DNA of 13,117 nucleotides from an uncultured Muribaculaceae bacterium (GTDB taxonomy: Bacteria; Bacteroidota; Bacteroidia; Bacteroidales; Muribaculaceae). Numbering within the stretch: the first letter of the stretch is position 1; every line of letters starts with the position of its first letter. The stretch is from positions 16,791 to 29,907 of the forward strand of contig CAJUHX010000022.1 in NCBI GenBank assembly GCA_910586455.1, in the 5' to 3' direction. Positions 6,765-12,261 of the stretch are shown piece after piece. The notes under the pieces are model-generated. The model saw only the letters and a program-made list of their open reading frames with translations, had not been told where the DNA came from and ran no database searches. The translations under genes and the position numbers were made by a program.

Positions 6765-8279
6765 ATGGGTAAAAAAGCTTTATTAATGATACTCGACGGA
6801 TGGGGCCTCGGTAACCATTCGAAGAGCGACGTGATTTTCTCTACTCCCACTCCCTACTGGGATTATCTGCTCCGTACCTATCCGCACTCGCAGCTGCTGG
6901 CTTCGGGCGAGAACGTGGGTCTGCCCGACGGACAGATGGGCAACTCCGAAGTAGGACACCTCAACATAGGCGCGGGCCGTGTACTCTATCAGGACCTGGT
7001 GAAAATCAACAAGTCTATCGCCGACGGCTCCATACTCGACAATCCTCAGATAAAGAACGCCTTCGAATATGCCGCACGCACCGGCAAAGGCATGCACTTC
7101 ATGGGCTTGACTTCGAACGGCGGTGTACACTCGTCGCTCGACCACATCATGGCCCTGTGTGATATCGCTGCCAAATATGAACTCAAAAACGTGTTCCTGC
7201 ACTGCTTTATGGACGGCCGCGACACCGACCCCCGCAGCGGCAAAGGCTTTATTGAGGTAGTAACCGCCCATTGCGCCAAGACAGCCGGCACAATTGCATC
7301 GGTAATAGGCCGCTACTATGCCATGGACCGTGACAAACGCTGGGACCGTGTGAAAGTGGCTTACGACCTGCTGGTGAAAGGCGAGGGCACTCAGGCCGCC
7401 GACATGGCTCAGGCCGTACAGCAGAGCTATGACGCCGACGTTACCGACGAGTTCATCAAGCCCATCAACAACAGTACCGTCGACGGTACCATCAAGGAAG
7501 GCGATGTTGTAATCTTCTTCAATTACCGCAACGACCGCGCCAAGGAACTCACCGTAGTGCTTACCCAGCACGACATGCCCGAGGAAGGCATGGCCACCAT
7601 ACCCGGCCTGCAGTACTACTGCATGACTCCGTACGACGCATCGTTTACCGGCGTGAACATCATCTTCGACAAAGAGAACGTCGACAACACCCTGGCCGAA
7701 TATCTCAGCGCCAACAACCTCAAGCAGCTCCATATAGCCGAAACCGAGAAGTACGCCCACGTGACCTTCTTCCTCAACGGCGGCCGCGAAACCCCCTTCG
7801 AAGGCGAGGACCGCATACTGGTGGCTTCGCCCAAGGTTGCCACTTACGACCTCAAGCCCGAAATGAGCGCCTTCGAGGTTACCGACAAACTCACCGACGC
7901 CATTGCATCGGAAAAGTACAATTTCATTGTGGTTAACTTTGCCAACGGCGACATGGTGGGCCACACCGGTATCTACGAAGCCATCGAAAAGGCCGTAGTC
8001 GCAGTCGACGAATGTGTCAATCGCACCGTAGAGGCCGCCAAGAAGGCCGGCTACGAGGTAATAATCATTGCCGACCACGGCAACGCCGACAACGCCATCA
8101 ACGCCGACGGCAGCGCCAACACAGCCCACTCGCTCAACCCAGTGCCCTGTGTGTACGTGACAGAAAACAAGGAAGCCAAAATCGAAAACGGCATCCTCGC
8201 CGACGTTGCTCCCACCATCCTTCATATCATGGGCCTGCCCCAGCCGAAGGAAATGAACGGCAAAGATCTGATAAAATAA
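6765..8279 (+). CDS. gpmI: 2,3-bisphosphoglycerate-independent phosphoglycerate mutase
   Basis: 504 residues, the normal length for iPGM (about 510). It interconverts 3-phospho- and 2-phosphoglycerate in glycolysis and gluconeogenesis through a phosphoserine intermediate, using two Mn2+ ions. It belongs to the alkaline phosphatase superfamily. Visible motifs: LMILDGWGLG at 7-16 with metal ligand D11, GQMGNSEVGHLNIGAGR with the phosphorylated serine S61, GGVHSS at 119-124, DGRDTDP at 150-156, GRYYAMDRDKRWDR at 182-195, NGDMVGHTG with D396 and H400, ADHGNAD at 436-442 and TAHSLNPVP with H455. All expected metal and substrate residues are present. No consensus promoter is seen in the 23-base gap upstream, so it is probably co-transcribed with the two preceding genes. 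A strong terminator follows 35 bases after the stop. Confidence 0.97.
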   Translation: MGKKALLMILDGWGLGNHSKSDVIFSTPTPYWDYLLRTYPHSQLLASGENVGLPDGQMGNSEVGHLNIGAGRVLYQDLVKINKSIADGSILDNPQIKNAFEYAARTGKGMHFMGLTSNGGVHSSLDHIMALCDIAAKYELKNVFLHCFMDGRDTDPRSGKGFIEVVTAHCAKTAGTIASVIGRYYAMDRDKRWDRVKVAYDLLVKGEGTQAADMAQAVQQSYDADVTDEFIKPINNSTVDGTIKEGDVVIFFNYRNDRAKELTVVLTQHDMPEEGMATIPGLQYYCMTPYDASFTGVNIIFDKENVDNTLAEYLSANNLKQLHIAETEKYAHVTFFLNGGRETPFEGEDRILVASPKVATYDLKPEMSAFEVTDKLTDAIASEKYNFIVVNFANGDMVGHTGIYEAIEKAVVAVDECVNRTVEAAKKAGYEVIIIADHGNADNAINADGSANTAHSLNPVPCVYVTENKEAKIENGILADVAPTILHIMGLPQPKEMNGKDLIK

Positions 8280-8309
8280 GGCTTAATTACAACTGGCTTA
8301 ATTACACTT
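8280..8309 (+). repeat. Tandem 15-bp repeat, two copies
   Basis: GGCTTAATTAC occurs at 8280-8290 and 8295-8305. The following four bases are AACT and ACTT, so the unit is about 15 bp with an 11-bp exact core. It lies between the gpmI stop codon and its terminator. No function is evident. Confidence 0.6.
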
Positions 8310-8313
8310 ATTT

Positions 8314-8364
8314 AAATCCGCGAGAAAGCGCCTGCAGTCGCTTTCTCGCGGATTTTATTTTTTT
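8314..8364 (+). terminator. Strong intrinsic terminator after gpmI
   Basis: A perfect 17-bp stem pairs 8314-8330 with 8339-8355 (GC-rich core TCCGCGAGAAAGCG), with an 8-base loop CCTGCAGT. It is followed by TATTTTTTTG. This ends the exonuclease-gpmI transcript and isolates the AT-rich segment downstream. Confidence 0.93.
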
Positions 8365-8420
8365 GATGATTGATTGGCGTAATGAAATTTCAATATTTTT
8401 AAAGAATAATATGTTTTATT

Positions 8421-8451
8421 TTTGTAATATGAAAAATAACACTTATCTTTG
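8421..8451 (+). promoter_or_regulatory. Consensus promoter of the C10 protease gene
   Basis: An exact -33 TTTG (8421-8424) is separated by 19 bp from an exact -7 box TATCTTTG (8444-8451), the best promoter match in the window. The start of transcription would be near 8456, giving a leader of about 30 bases before the ATG at 8486. A second -7-like box (TATTTTTG, 8417-8424) overlaps the -33 element. Confidence 0.8.
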
Positions 8452-8485
8452 CGAGTATCAATTTAACCTAATTGAATTATATGCT

Positions 8486-8812
8486 ATGAGATGGATTCTT
8501 GCTATTGTTTTGGTTGGATTTCTGTTCGCCGGATGTTCCGACCTTGAAGAAACTTACCTGACTCCCCAGACTGAAATTCCCTGCGGAGAGTCGGGATCTG
8601 AGATTTCTTCTGATGACGTAAGCGACGCAGAAATTGGTAACATTATCAACAGAATTTTCCCGGCGAAAAGCAGAAATAATTCAGAGTATACAACTGAAAT
8701 AATATATACTGACAAAGGTACGCCTGGTATGTATGTGATAAATTTTGCCGATAATGGAGGCTTCCTGTTGATTAGCGCCACAAAAAAAGCACGAGCCTAT
8801 ACTTGCGCATAG
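8486..8812 (+). CDS. N-terminal fragment: lipoprotein signal and C10 propeptide
   Basis: 108 residues as encoded. MRWILAIVLVGFLFAGC is a type II signal peptide with FAGC as the lipobox and C17 as the lipidated cysteine, followed by SDLEE, so the protein would be membrane anchored. The rest, through GTPGMYVINFADNGGFLLISATKK, has the strand pattern of the C10 propeptide that keeps these proteases inactive. The last residues before TAG (ARAYTCA) are out-of-frame sequence. An in-frame ATG at 8429 would put 19 residues before the signal peptide and is less likely. If no slippage occurs, the cell makes only this inactive fragment. Confidence 0.7.
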   Translation: MRWILAIVLVGFLFAGCSDLEETYLTPQTEIPCGESGSEISSDDVSDAEIGNIINRIFPAKSRNNSEYTTEIIYTDKGTPGMYVINFADNGGFLLISATKKARAYTCA

Positions 8813-8840
8813 TGAATGCGGGCATTATGACCTTACCGAC

Positions 8841-9866
8841 ATGGAAAAACCGCTGCCCGTGCTTGAATGGCAGAATTCAATGTTGAGTGACATTCAACGC
8901 GCAAGAGAAGAATCAGATACACTAAATTCGACATGGAACGCATTTAGTGAAATTACAGAAACAATAGACTGTCGTTCGGTTCTGTCGCGCTCAGACCCCT
9001 ATGGACTTGAAACTATGATAGCCGACTCCCTAACATCCTGGAGGCAAAAAGGATATTCGGTGTCTTCAATCGACTCTTACGAACCACGAGATGATGTTGA
9101 AAAAGCTTTTCTGGAAGATCTCTGCAACAATATGTATCCGATTGCTGTGGATAATTGGAAAGACTATGTATTCGTTGTGAGATATACAAAATTTATTAGT
9201 ATGCGAATTGATAACATGTTGGAAACTCAATGGCATCAGGGATCCAATTTTAATACTTATTTCCCGTTCTGGAATGGAACAAAAGAGAAGCAAGCAGTAG
9301 GTTGCGGTCCGATAGCAGCAGGACAAATCATGCGCTATCACAAAAAGCCTGCCAACATTAATTGGAACGATATGCCTGCAACATATGCAACTAATTCAAC
9401 CGCAGAATTTTTGTATAATCTTGCTTTGAAAGCCGATGCAAAGTACGAAACTAAAGAAAATCTGACCTCAACGACAATTCCCAATTTAAAAAAGGCTTTT
9501 GAGTCTTATGGTTACAAGTGTAAATTAGGGAATTACAATCATTATACGGTTATGCAGAATATTAAGGCTAATCGTCCGGTATTAATGAGTGGTATAAACG
9601 TTGATAGCGGAAAAGGACATGCTTGGCTAATCTCTGGAGTGCAGGATTATGAAAACGCGAATATTGTTATCATATACTATCCAATAAGTCGAAATACTAT
9701 GAACTCCGCTTTTGAACATCAAGATAATCCATCACATACCTATACACACTATTGTAATTGGGGTTGGGGAGGATTGTATGACGGTTTTTTCGGGATGGAT
9801 CGATTTGATCCAGGTAATCGTAACTATTCATCAAATAATCGTATGCTATATGATATATACTACTAA
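8841..9866 (+). CDS. C-terminal fragment: C10 peptidase catalytic domain
   Basis: The frame is open from 8790; the first ATG is 8841, which gives 341 residues. In this numbering the catalytic cysteine is C155 in QAVGCGPIAAGQIMRY, and the catalytic histidine is H260 in GKGHAWLISGV. NWGWGGLYDGFF at 306-317 is the C10 family's Trp/Gly-rich substrate-cleft motif. WHQGSNFNTYFP at 131-142 matches the segment around the oxyanion-hole glutamine. The enzyme would be a papain-like endopeptidase, similar in type to streptopain, interpain and the Bacteroides fragilis Bfp proteases. The ATG at 8841 lies within the propeptide and has no promoter or clear initiation site, so this is probably not an independent gene. 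Its last 17 bases overlap the next coding sequence. Confidence 0.75.
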   Translation: MEKPLPVLEWQNSMLSDIQRAREESDTLNSTWNAFSEITETIDCRSVLSRSDPYGLETMIADSLTSWRQKGYSVSSIDSYEPRDDVEKAFLEDLCNNMYPIAVDNWKDYVFVVRYTKFISMRIDNMLETQWHQGSNFNTYFPFWNGTKEKQAVGCGPIAAGQIMRYHKKPANINWNDMPATYATNSTAEFLYNLALKADAKYETKENLTSTTIPNLKKAFESYGYKCKLGNYNHYTVMQNIKANRPVLMSGINVDSGKGHAWLISGVQDYENANIVIIYYPISRNTMNSAFEHQDNPSHTYTHYCNWGWGGLYDGFFGMDRFDPGNRNYSSNNRMLYDIYY

Positions 9867-10473
9867 TTTCTCCAAGTTCGGATGTAAAGCCAAGTCTTTA
9901 ATTCCGCAAATCTTGACTGTTTTGATGTTTTCAGTTCCGCTATTCAATCTTAAAGCTCAAAATAATAATACATTTACTATTTTTGCAGGATATACAGGCT
10001 CTTTCAATAGCGAAGAACATCATTATACTACCAGTTATGGAGGTATGACATCATTGGCTTTCGACATGCCCGTTTATAAAGGCCTTTCATTTATGCCCGA
10101 AGCAGGTTTTGATTTTCGTGCCGTTGACGCAGTGCATGGCTATGAAATGCAATGGTTGTTTGTACTGCGAGCATCTGTTGCATATACATTTAAACTTCCG
10201 AAAGTTAACTTAAGTCTGCTGACTGGCCCTCGCATGAATTTAAGTTTAGCCAATACAGAAGTAATGTTTGTAGGTGGTTATAGCGCAGATTATAACAGAA
10301 TCAGTGCAGGATGGCAATTCGGCTTAGGAATAACGTATAAGCGAATGGTGTTTCGGGGAACATTTGCCTTACCGCTTTCTGATTACAGCCACTATTATTA
10401 TGAAGGAGGAAAGGGGTATAAAGTTAATATGTATGAGGTGAGTGTGGGCTACTGCTTTTCGGCAAGTCGATAA
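9850..10473 (+). CDS. Probable outer-membrane beta-barrel protein
   Basis: 207 residues. A basic N-terminus (SKFGCKAK) is followed by a hydrophobic segment, ILTVLMFSVPLFNL, and KAQ as a likely signal peptidase I site near residue 36. The mature part has many short amphipathic strands with aromatic ends (TFTIFAGYTG, LFVLRASVAYTF, VNLSLLTGPRMNLSL, WQFGLGITYKRMVFRGTFALPL, MYEVSVGYCFSASR). This fits an eight- to ten-stranded OmpA/OmpW-like barrel of the type common in Bacteroidota. The frame is open upstream to 9712, but 9850 is chosen because it gives a normal signal peptide. It overlaps the protease gene by 17 bases and shares its AT-rich composition, so the two are probably one transcription unit. 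No clear terminator follows. The precise function is unknown; the strand count is an estimate. Confidence 0.72.
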   Translation: MIYTTNFSKFGCKAKSLIPQILTVLMFSVPLFNLKAQNNNTFTIFAGYTGSFNSEEHHYTTSYGGMTSLAFDMPVYKGLSFMPEAGFDFRAVDAVHGYEMQWLFVLRASVAYTFKLPKVNLSLLTGPRMNLSLANTEVMFVGGYSADYNRISAGWQFGLGITYKRMVFRGTFALPLSDYSHYYYEGGKGYKVNMYEVSVGYCFSASR

Positions 10474-10575
10474 AACGGATTGATGATTAGTTTTTTAGTA
10501 TGGAGTAGGCATGGATGTTTTTTTTCATTGTATGTTTGAGTGTAGATAATATTGTAGTTAAAATAAGTTAAAGTA

Positions 10576-10607
10576 CTTGCGTCGTATTAGAAAAGTGCGT
10601 AACTTTG
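10576..10607 (+). promoter_or_regulatory. Promoter of tRNA-fMet
   Basis: The -33 element CTTG (10576-10579) lies 20 bp before the -7 box TAACTTTG (10600-10607). The tRNA begins 15 bases after the box, so a short 5' leader would be trimmed by RNase P. Confidence 0.75.
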
Positions 10608-10621
10608 CATCCGTAAAACAT

Positions 10622-10693
<72 letters not shown>

Positions 10694-10701
10694 CTAAAGT
10701 C

Positions 10702-10740
10702 GAAAGCCGATCCGAACTCCGGGCCGGCTTTCTTGTTTCC
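10702..10740 (+). terminator. Hairpin between tRNA-fMet and hflX, probable terminator or attenuator
   Basis: GAAAGCCG (10702-10709) pairs with CGGCTTTC (10725-10732), 8 bp, and a short CCG/CGG stem can form inside the loop. The tail TTGTTTCC is only moderately T-rich. It would end the tRNA transcript, but hflX starts just 14 bases after the stem with no visible promoter of its own, so partial read-through is likely. Confidence 0.6.
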
Positions 10741-10745
10741 CATAT

Positions 10746-11969
10746 ATGAAAGATCTTATACTTAGCAAAGAAACATCCGAACGTACGGTTCTCGTAGGCC
10801 TGGTGACTCCGCGGCAGGGCGAGGCCAAGACCGCCGAATACCTCGATGAACTCGCTTTTCTGGCCGATACAGCAGGTGCCGAAACTGTGGCGCGCTTCAC
10901 TCAGAAGCTCGACTATCCTAACCCGCGCACATACGTGGGCAAAGGCAAGCTGGAGGAAATACATGCCTATGTGGAAGAAAACGAAATAGGCATGGTGATT
11001 TTCGACGATGACCTCACCACCAAACAGGTGTCGAACCTCGAGCGCGAGCTGCAGGTGAAGATTCTCGACCGCACTTCGCTCATCCTCGACATATTTGCCA
11101 AGCGCGCACAGACAGCCAATGCCAAGACTCAGGTCGAGCTGGCCCAGTACCAGTATCTGCTGCCCAGGCTAACACGCATGTGGACTCACCTTGAACGTCA
11201 GCGTGGCGGTATAGGCATGCGTGGTCCGGGCGAAACCCAGATTGAAACTGACCGCCGTATAATCCTCGACAAGATAGCCCGTCTGAAAGAAGAACTCCGC
11301 GCTATCGACAAGCAGAAATCCATACAGCGCAAGAACCGCGGCAAACTTACCCGTGTGGCGCTCGTAGGCTACACCAATGTAGGCAAGAGCACCCTTATGA
11401 ATGTGCTGAGCAAAAGCGAGGTCTTTGCCGAAAACAAACTCTTCGCCACCCTCGACACCACAGTACGCAAGGTGACCATCGACAATCTGCCGCTGCTGCT
11501 CACCGACACCGTCGGTTTCATACGCAAGTTGCCCACCCACCTGGTAGAGTCGTTCAAAAGCACCCTCGATGAGGTGCGCGACGCCGACATACTGGTGCAT
11601 GTGGTAGATATATCGCACCCCAACTTCGAAGAGCAGATAGAGGTCGTAAACAGCACCCTCAAAGATGTGTGCGGCGGCATGGACAAGCCTGTGATTCTGG
11701 TATTCAATAAAATCGACGCCTTCAGCTACAAGCCCAAGGACGCCGACGACCTCACGCCCGAAACACGTGAGAACATATCGCTCGACCGCCTGAAGCAGAC
11801 CTGGATGTCGAAGATGGAAGGCGACTGTGTGTTCATATCCGCGAAAAAAGGTCTGAACATCGACGAACTCAAGCAGAAAATCTACGAACGGGCTCTGGAG
11901 ATACACCGCAGCCGCTTCCCCTACAACGACTTGCTGTACGAGAAATACGACACCGACATTGAACAATAA
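10746..11969 (+). CDS. hflX: GTPase HflX (ribosome-splitting / rescue factor)
   Basis: 407 residues. HflX binds the 50S subunit, splits stalled or heat-damaged 70S ribosomes and hydrolyses GTP. The N-terminal HflX domain covers about residues 1-200 and contains YVGKGKLEEI near 63. A helical linker holds the signature RGGIGMRGPGETQIETDRR around 151-170. The G domain has G1 GYTNVGKST at 208-216, the ATLDTT switch region, G3 DTVGF at 254-258, G4 NKID at 321-324 and G5 SAK at 365-367. Length and motif order are those of complete family members, so it is intact. The start at 10746 lies 52 bases after the tRNA and just after the hairpin. No TAnnTTTG box is seen between them, so it may be transcribed from the tRNA promoter. 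Confidence 0.96.
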   Translation: MKDLILSKETSERTVLVGLVTPRQGEAKTAEYLDELAFLADTAGAETVARFTQKLDYPNPRTYVGKGKLEEIHAYVEENEIGMVIFDDDLTTKQVSNLERELQVKILDRTSLILDIFAKRAQTANAKTQVELAQYQYLLPRLTRMWTHLERQRGGIGMRGPGETQIETDRRIILDKIARLKEELRAIDKQKSIQRKNRGKLTRVALVGYTNVGKSTLMNVLSKSEVFAENKLFATLDTTVRKVTIDNLPLLLTDTVGFIRKLPTHLVESFKSTLDEVRDADILVHVVDISHPNFEEQIEVVNSTLKDVCGGMDKPVILVFNKIDAFSYKPKDADDLTPETRENISLDRLKQTWMSKMEGDCVFISAKKGLNIDELKQKIYERALEIHRSRFPYNDLLYEKYDTDIEQ

Positions 11970-12015
11970 CACATCGGCGCGCGTTCATCTAACATAATCA
12001 ATAACACTATGAATT

Positions 12016-12168
12016 ATGGACTCGGAAGAACGCAAAGACCAACGCCGCAAAGGCGAGCGCAACTATCCCGGAGTAGCCATTGATACAAGCGACGGCGAAA
12101 AAGTGGACAATAAACTGGTAAAAGAGCGTACACGGGCGTTGAATAATAACCCGCGTAACGACCAATAG
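12016..12168 (+). CDS. Small charged protein, 50 residues, unknown function
   Basis: The product starts MDSEERKDQRRKGERNYPG, continues through VAIDTSDGEKV and ends ALNNNPRNDQ. It is highly hydrophilic, with no hydrophobic segment, no cysteine and no recognised domain, so it is probably a soluble, perhaps partly disordered, cytosolic protein. I believe similar short proteins (GER-YPGVAIDTSD, NNNPRN) occur in Bacteroidales genomes, but that is from memory. It lies 46 bases after hflX in the same direction and directly before the terminator at 12186, so it is probably the last gene of the hflX transcript. A nearby ATG at 12009 is in another frame that soon stops. Clean codons ending just before a terminator support a real gene. 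Confidence 0.7.
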   Translation: MDSEERKDQRRKGERNYPGVAIDTSDGEKVDNKLVKERTRALNNNPRNDQ

Positions 12169-12185
12169 CGCATACAAAAACGCGT

Positions 12186-12224
12186 CCGATGTTGCCATGA
12201 GTTTGGCAACATCGGCTTTTTTTT
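12186..12224 (+). terminator. Strong intrinsic terminator after the hflX unit
   Basis: A perfect 12-bp stem pairs CCGATGTTGCCA (12186-12197) with TGGCAACATCGG (12204-12215) around a 6-base loop TGAGTT. It is followed by C and eight T (12217-12224). The relA promoter overlaps its loop and 3' arm. Confidence 0.93.
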
Positions 12225-12240
12225 GTAATTTTGCCAAACT
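12200..12240 (+). repeat. Perfect 10-bp inverted repeat framing the relA promoter
   Basis: AGTTTGGCAA (12200-12209) and TTGCCAAACT (12231-12240) are exact reverse complements separated by 21 bases. The left arm covers the -33 element and part of the terminator's 3' arm. The right arm covers the end of the -7 box and the expected start of transcription. It could be an operator or an RNA hairpin that competes with the terminator. Confidence 0.7.
12202..12233 (+). promoter_or_regulatory. Promoter of the relA/spoT-family gene
   Basis: An exact -33 TTTG (12202-12205) lies 20 bp before TAATTTTG (12226-12233). Transcription would begin near 12238, leaving a leader of about 25 bases before the ATG at 12262. 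The element is embedded in the preceding terminator and in a 10-bp inverted repeat. Confidence 0.75.
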
Positions 12241-12261
12241 AATAGGTATAATTTCTTGCTT

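Larger units (their letters stand above)
8486..9866 (+). pseudogene. C10 family cysteine protease lipoprotein, frameshifted at an A7 tract
   Basis: Read as one gene with a single-base correction, this would give about 459 residues: lipoprotein signal peptide, C10 propeptide and C10 (streptopain/interpain-like) catalytic domain. The reading frame breaks at the run of seven A at 8782-8788. The upstream frame goes on to a TAG at 8810-8812. Dropping one A gives ISATKKHEPILAHSECGHYD, which continues smoothly into the downstream frame and resembles the usual propeptide ending. All catalytic residues in the 3' part are present and nothing else is degraded. The lesion is therefore recent, a sequencing or assembly error, or a slippage-controlled switch. 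Base composition is AT-richer than in the flanking housekeeping genes, which suggests acquired DNA. Confidence 0.8.

Noticed and set aside
6783..8225. 480-residue minus-strand open frame opposite gpmI
   Set aside because: Low-complexity Val/Gly/His-rich translation with no motif; a shadow of the biased codon use of the intact gpmI gene.
8280..8309. CRISPR or larger repeat array at the GGCTTAATTAC copies
   Set aside because: Only two short copies four bases apart, with no spacers and no cas genes; a simple local duplication.
8786..8790. Programmed -1 ribosomal frameshift at the A7 run (dnaX-like)
   Set aside because: The downstream frame is +1 relative to the upstream one, so a -1 slip leads to the wrong frame; no stimulatory hairpin was evident.
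11169..11972. 267-residue minus-strand open frame opposite hflX
   Set aside because: Shadow frame rich in Val/Tyr/His without motifs; hflX is intact on the plus strand.
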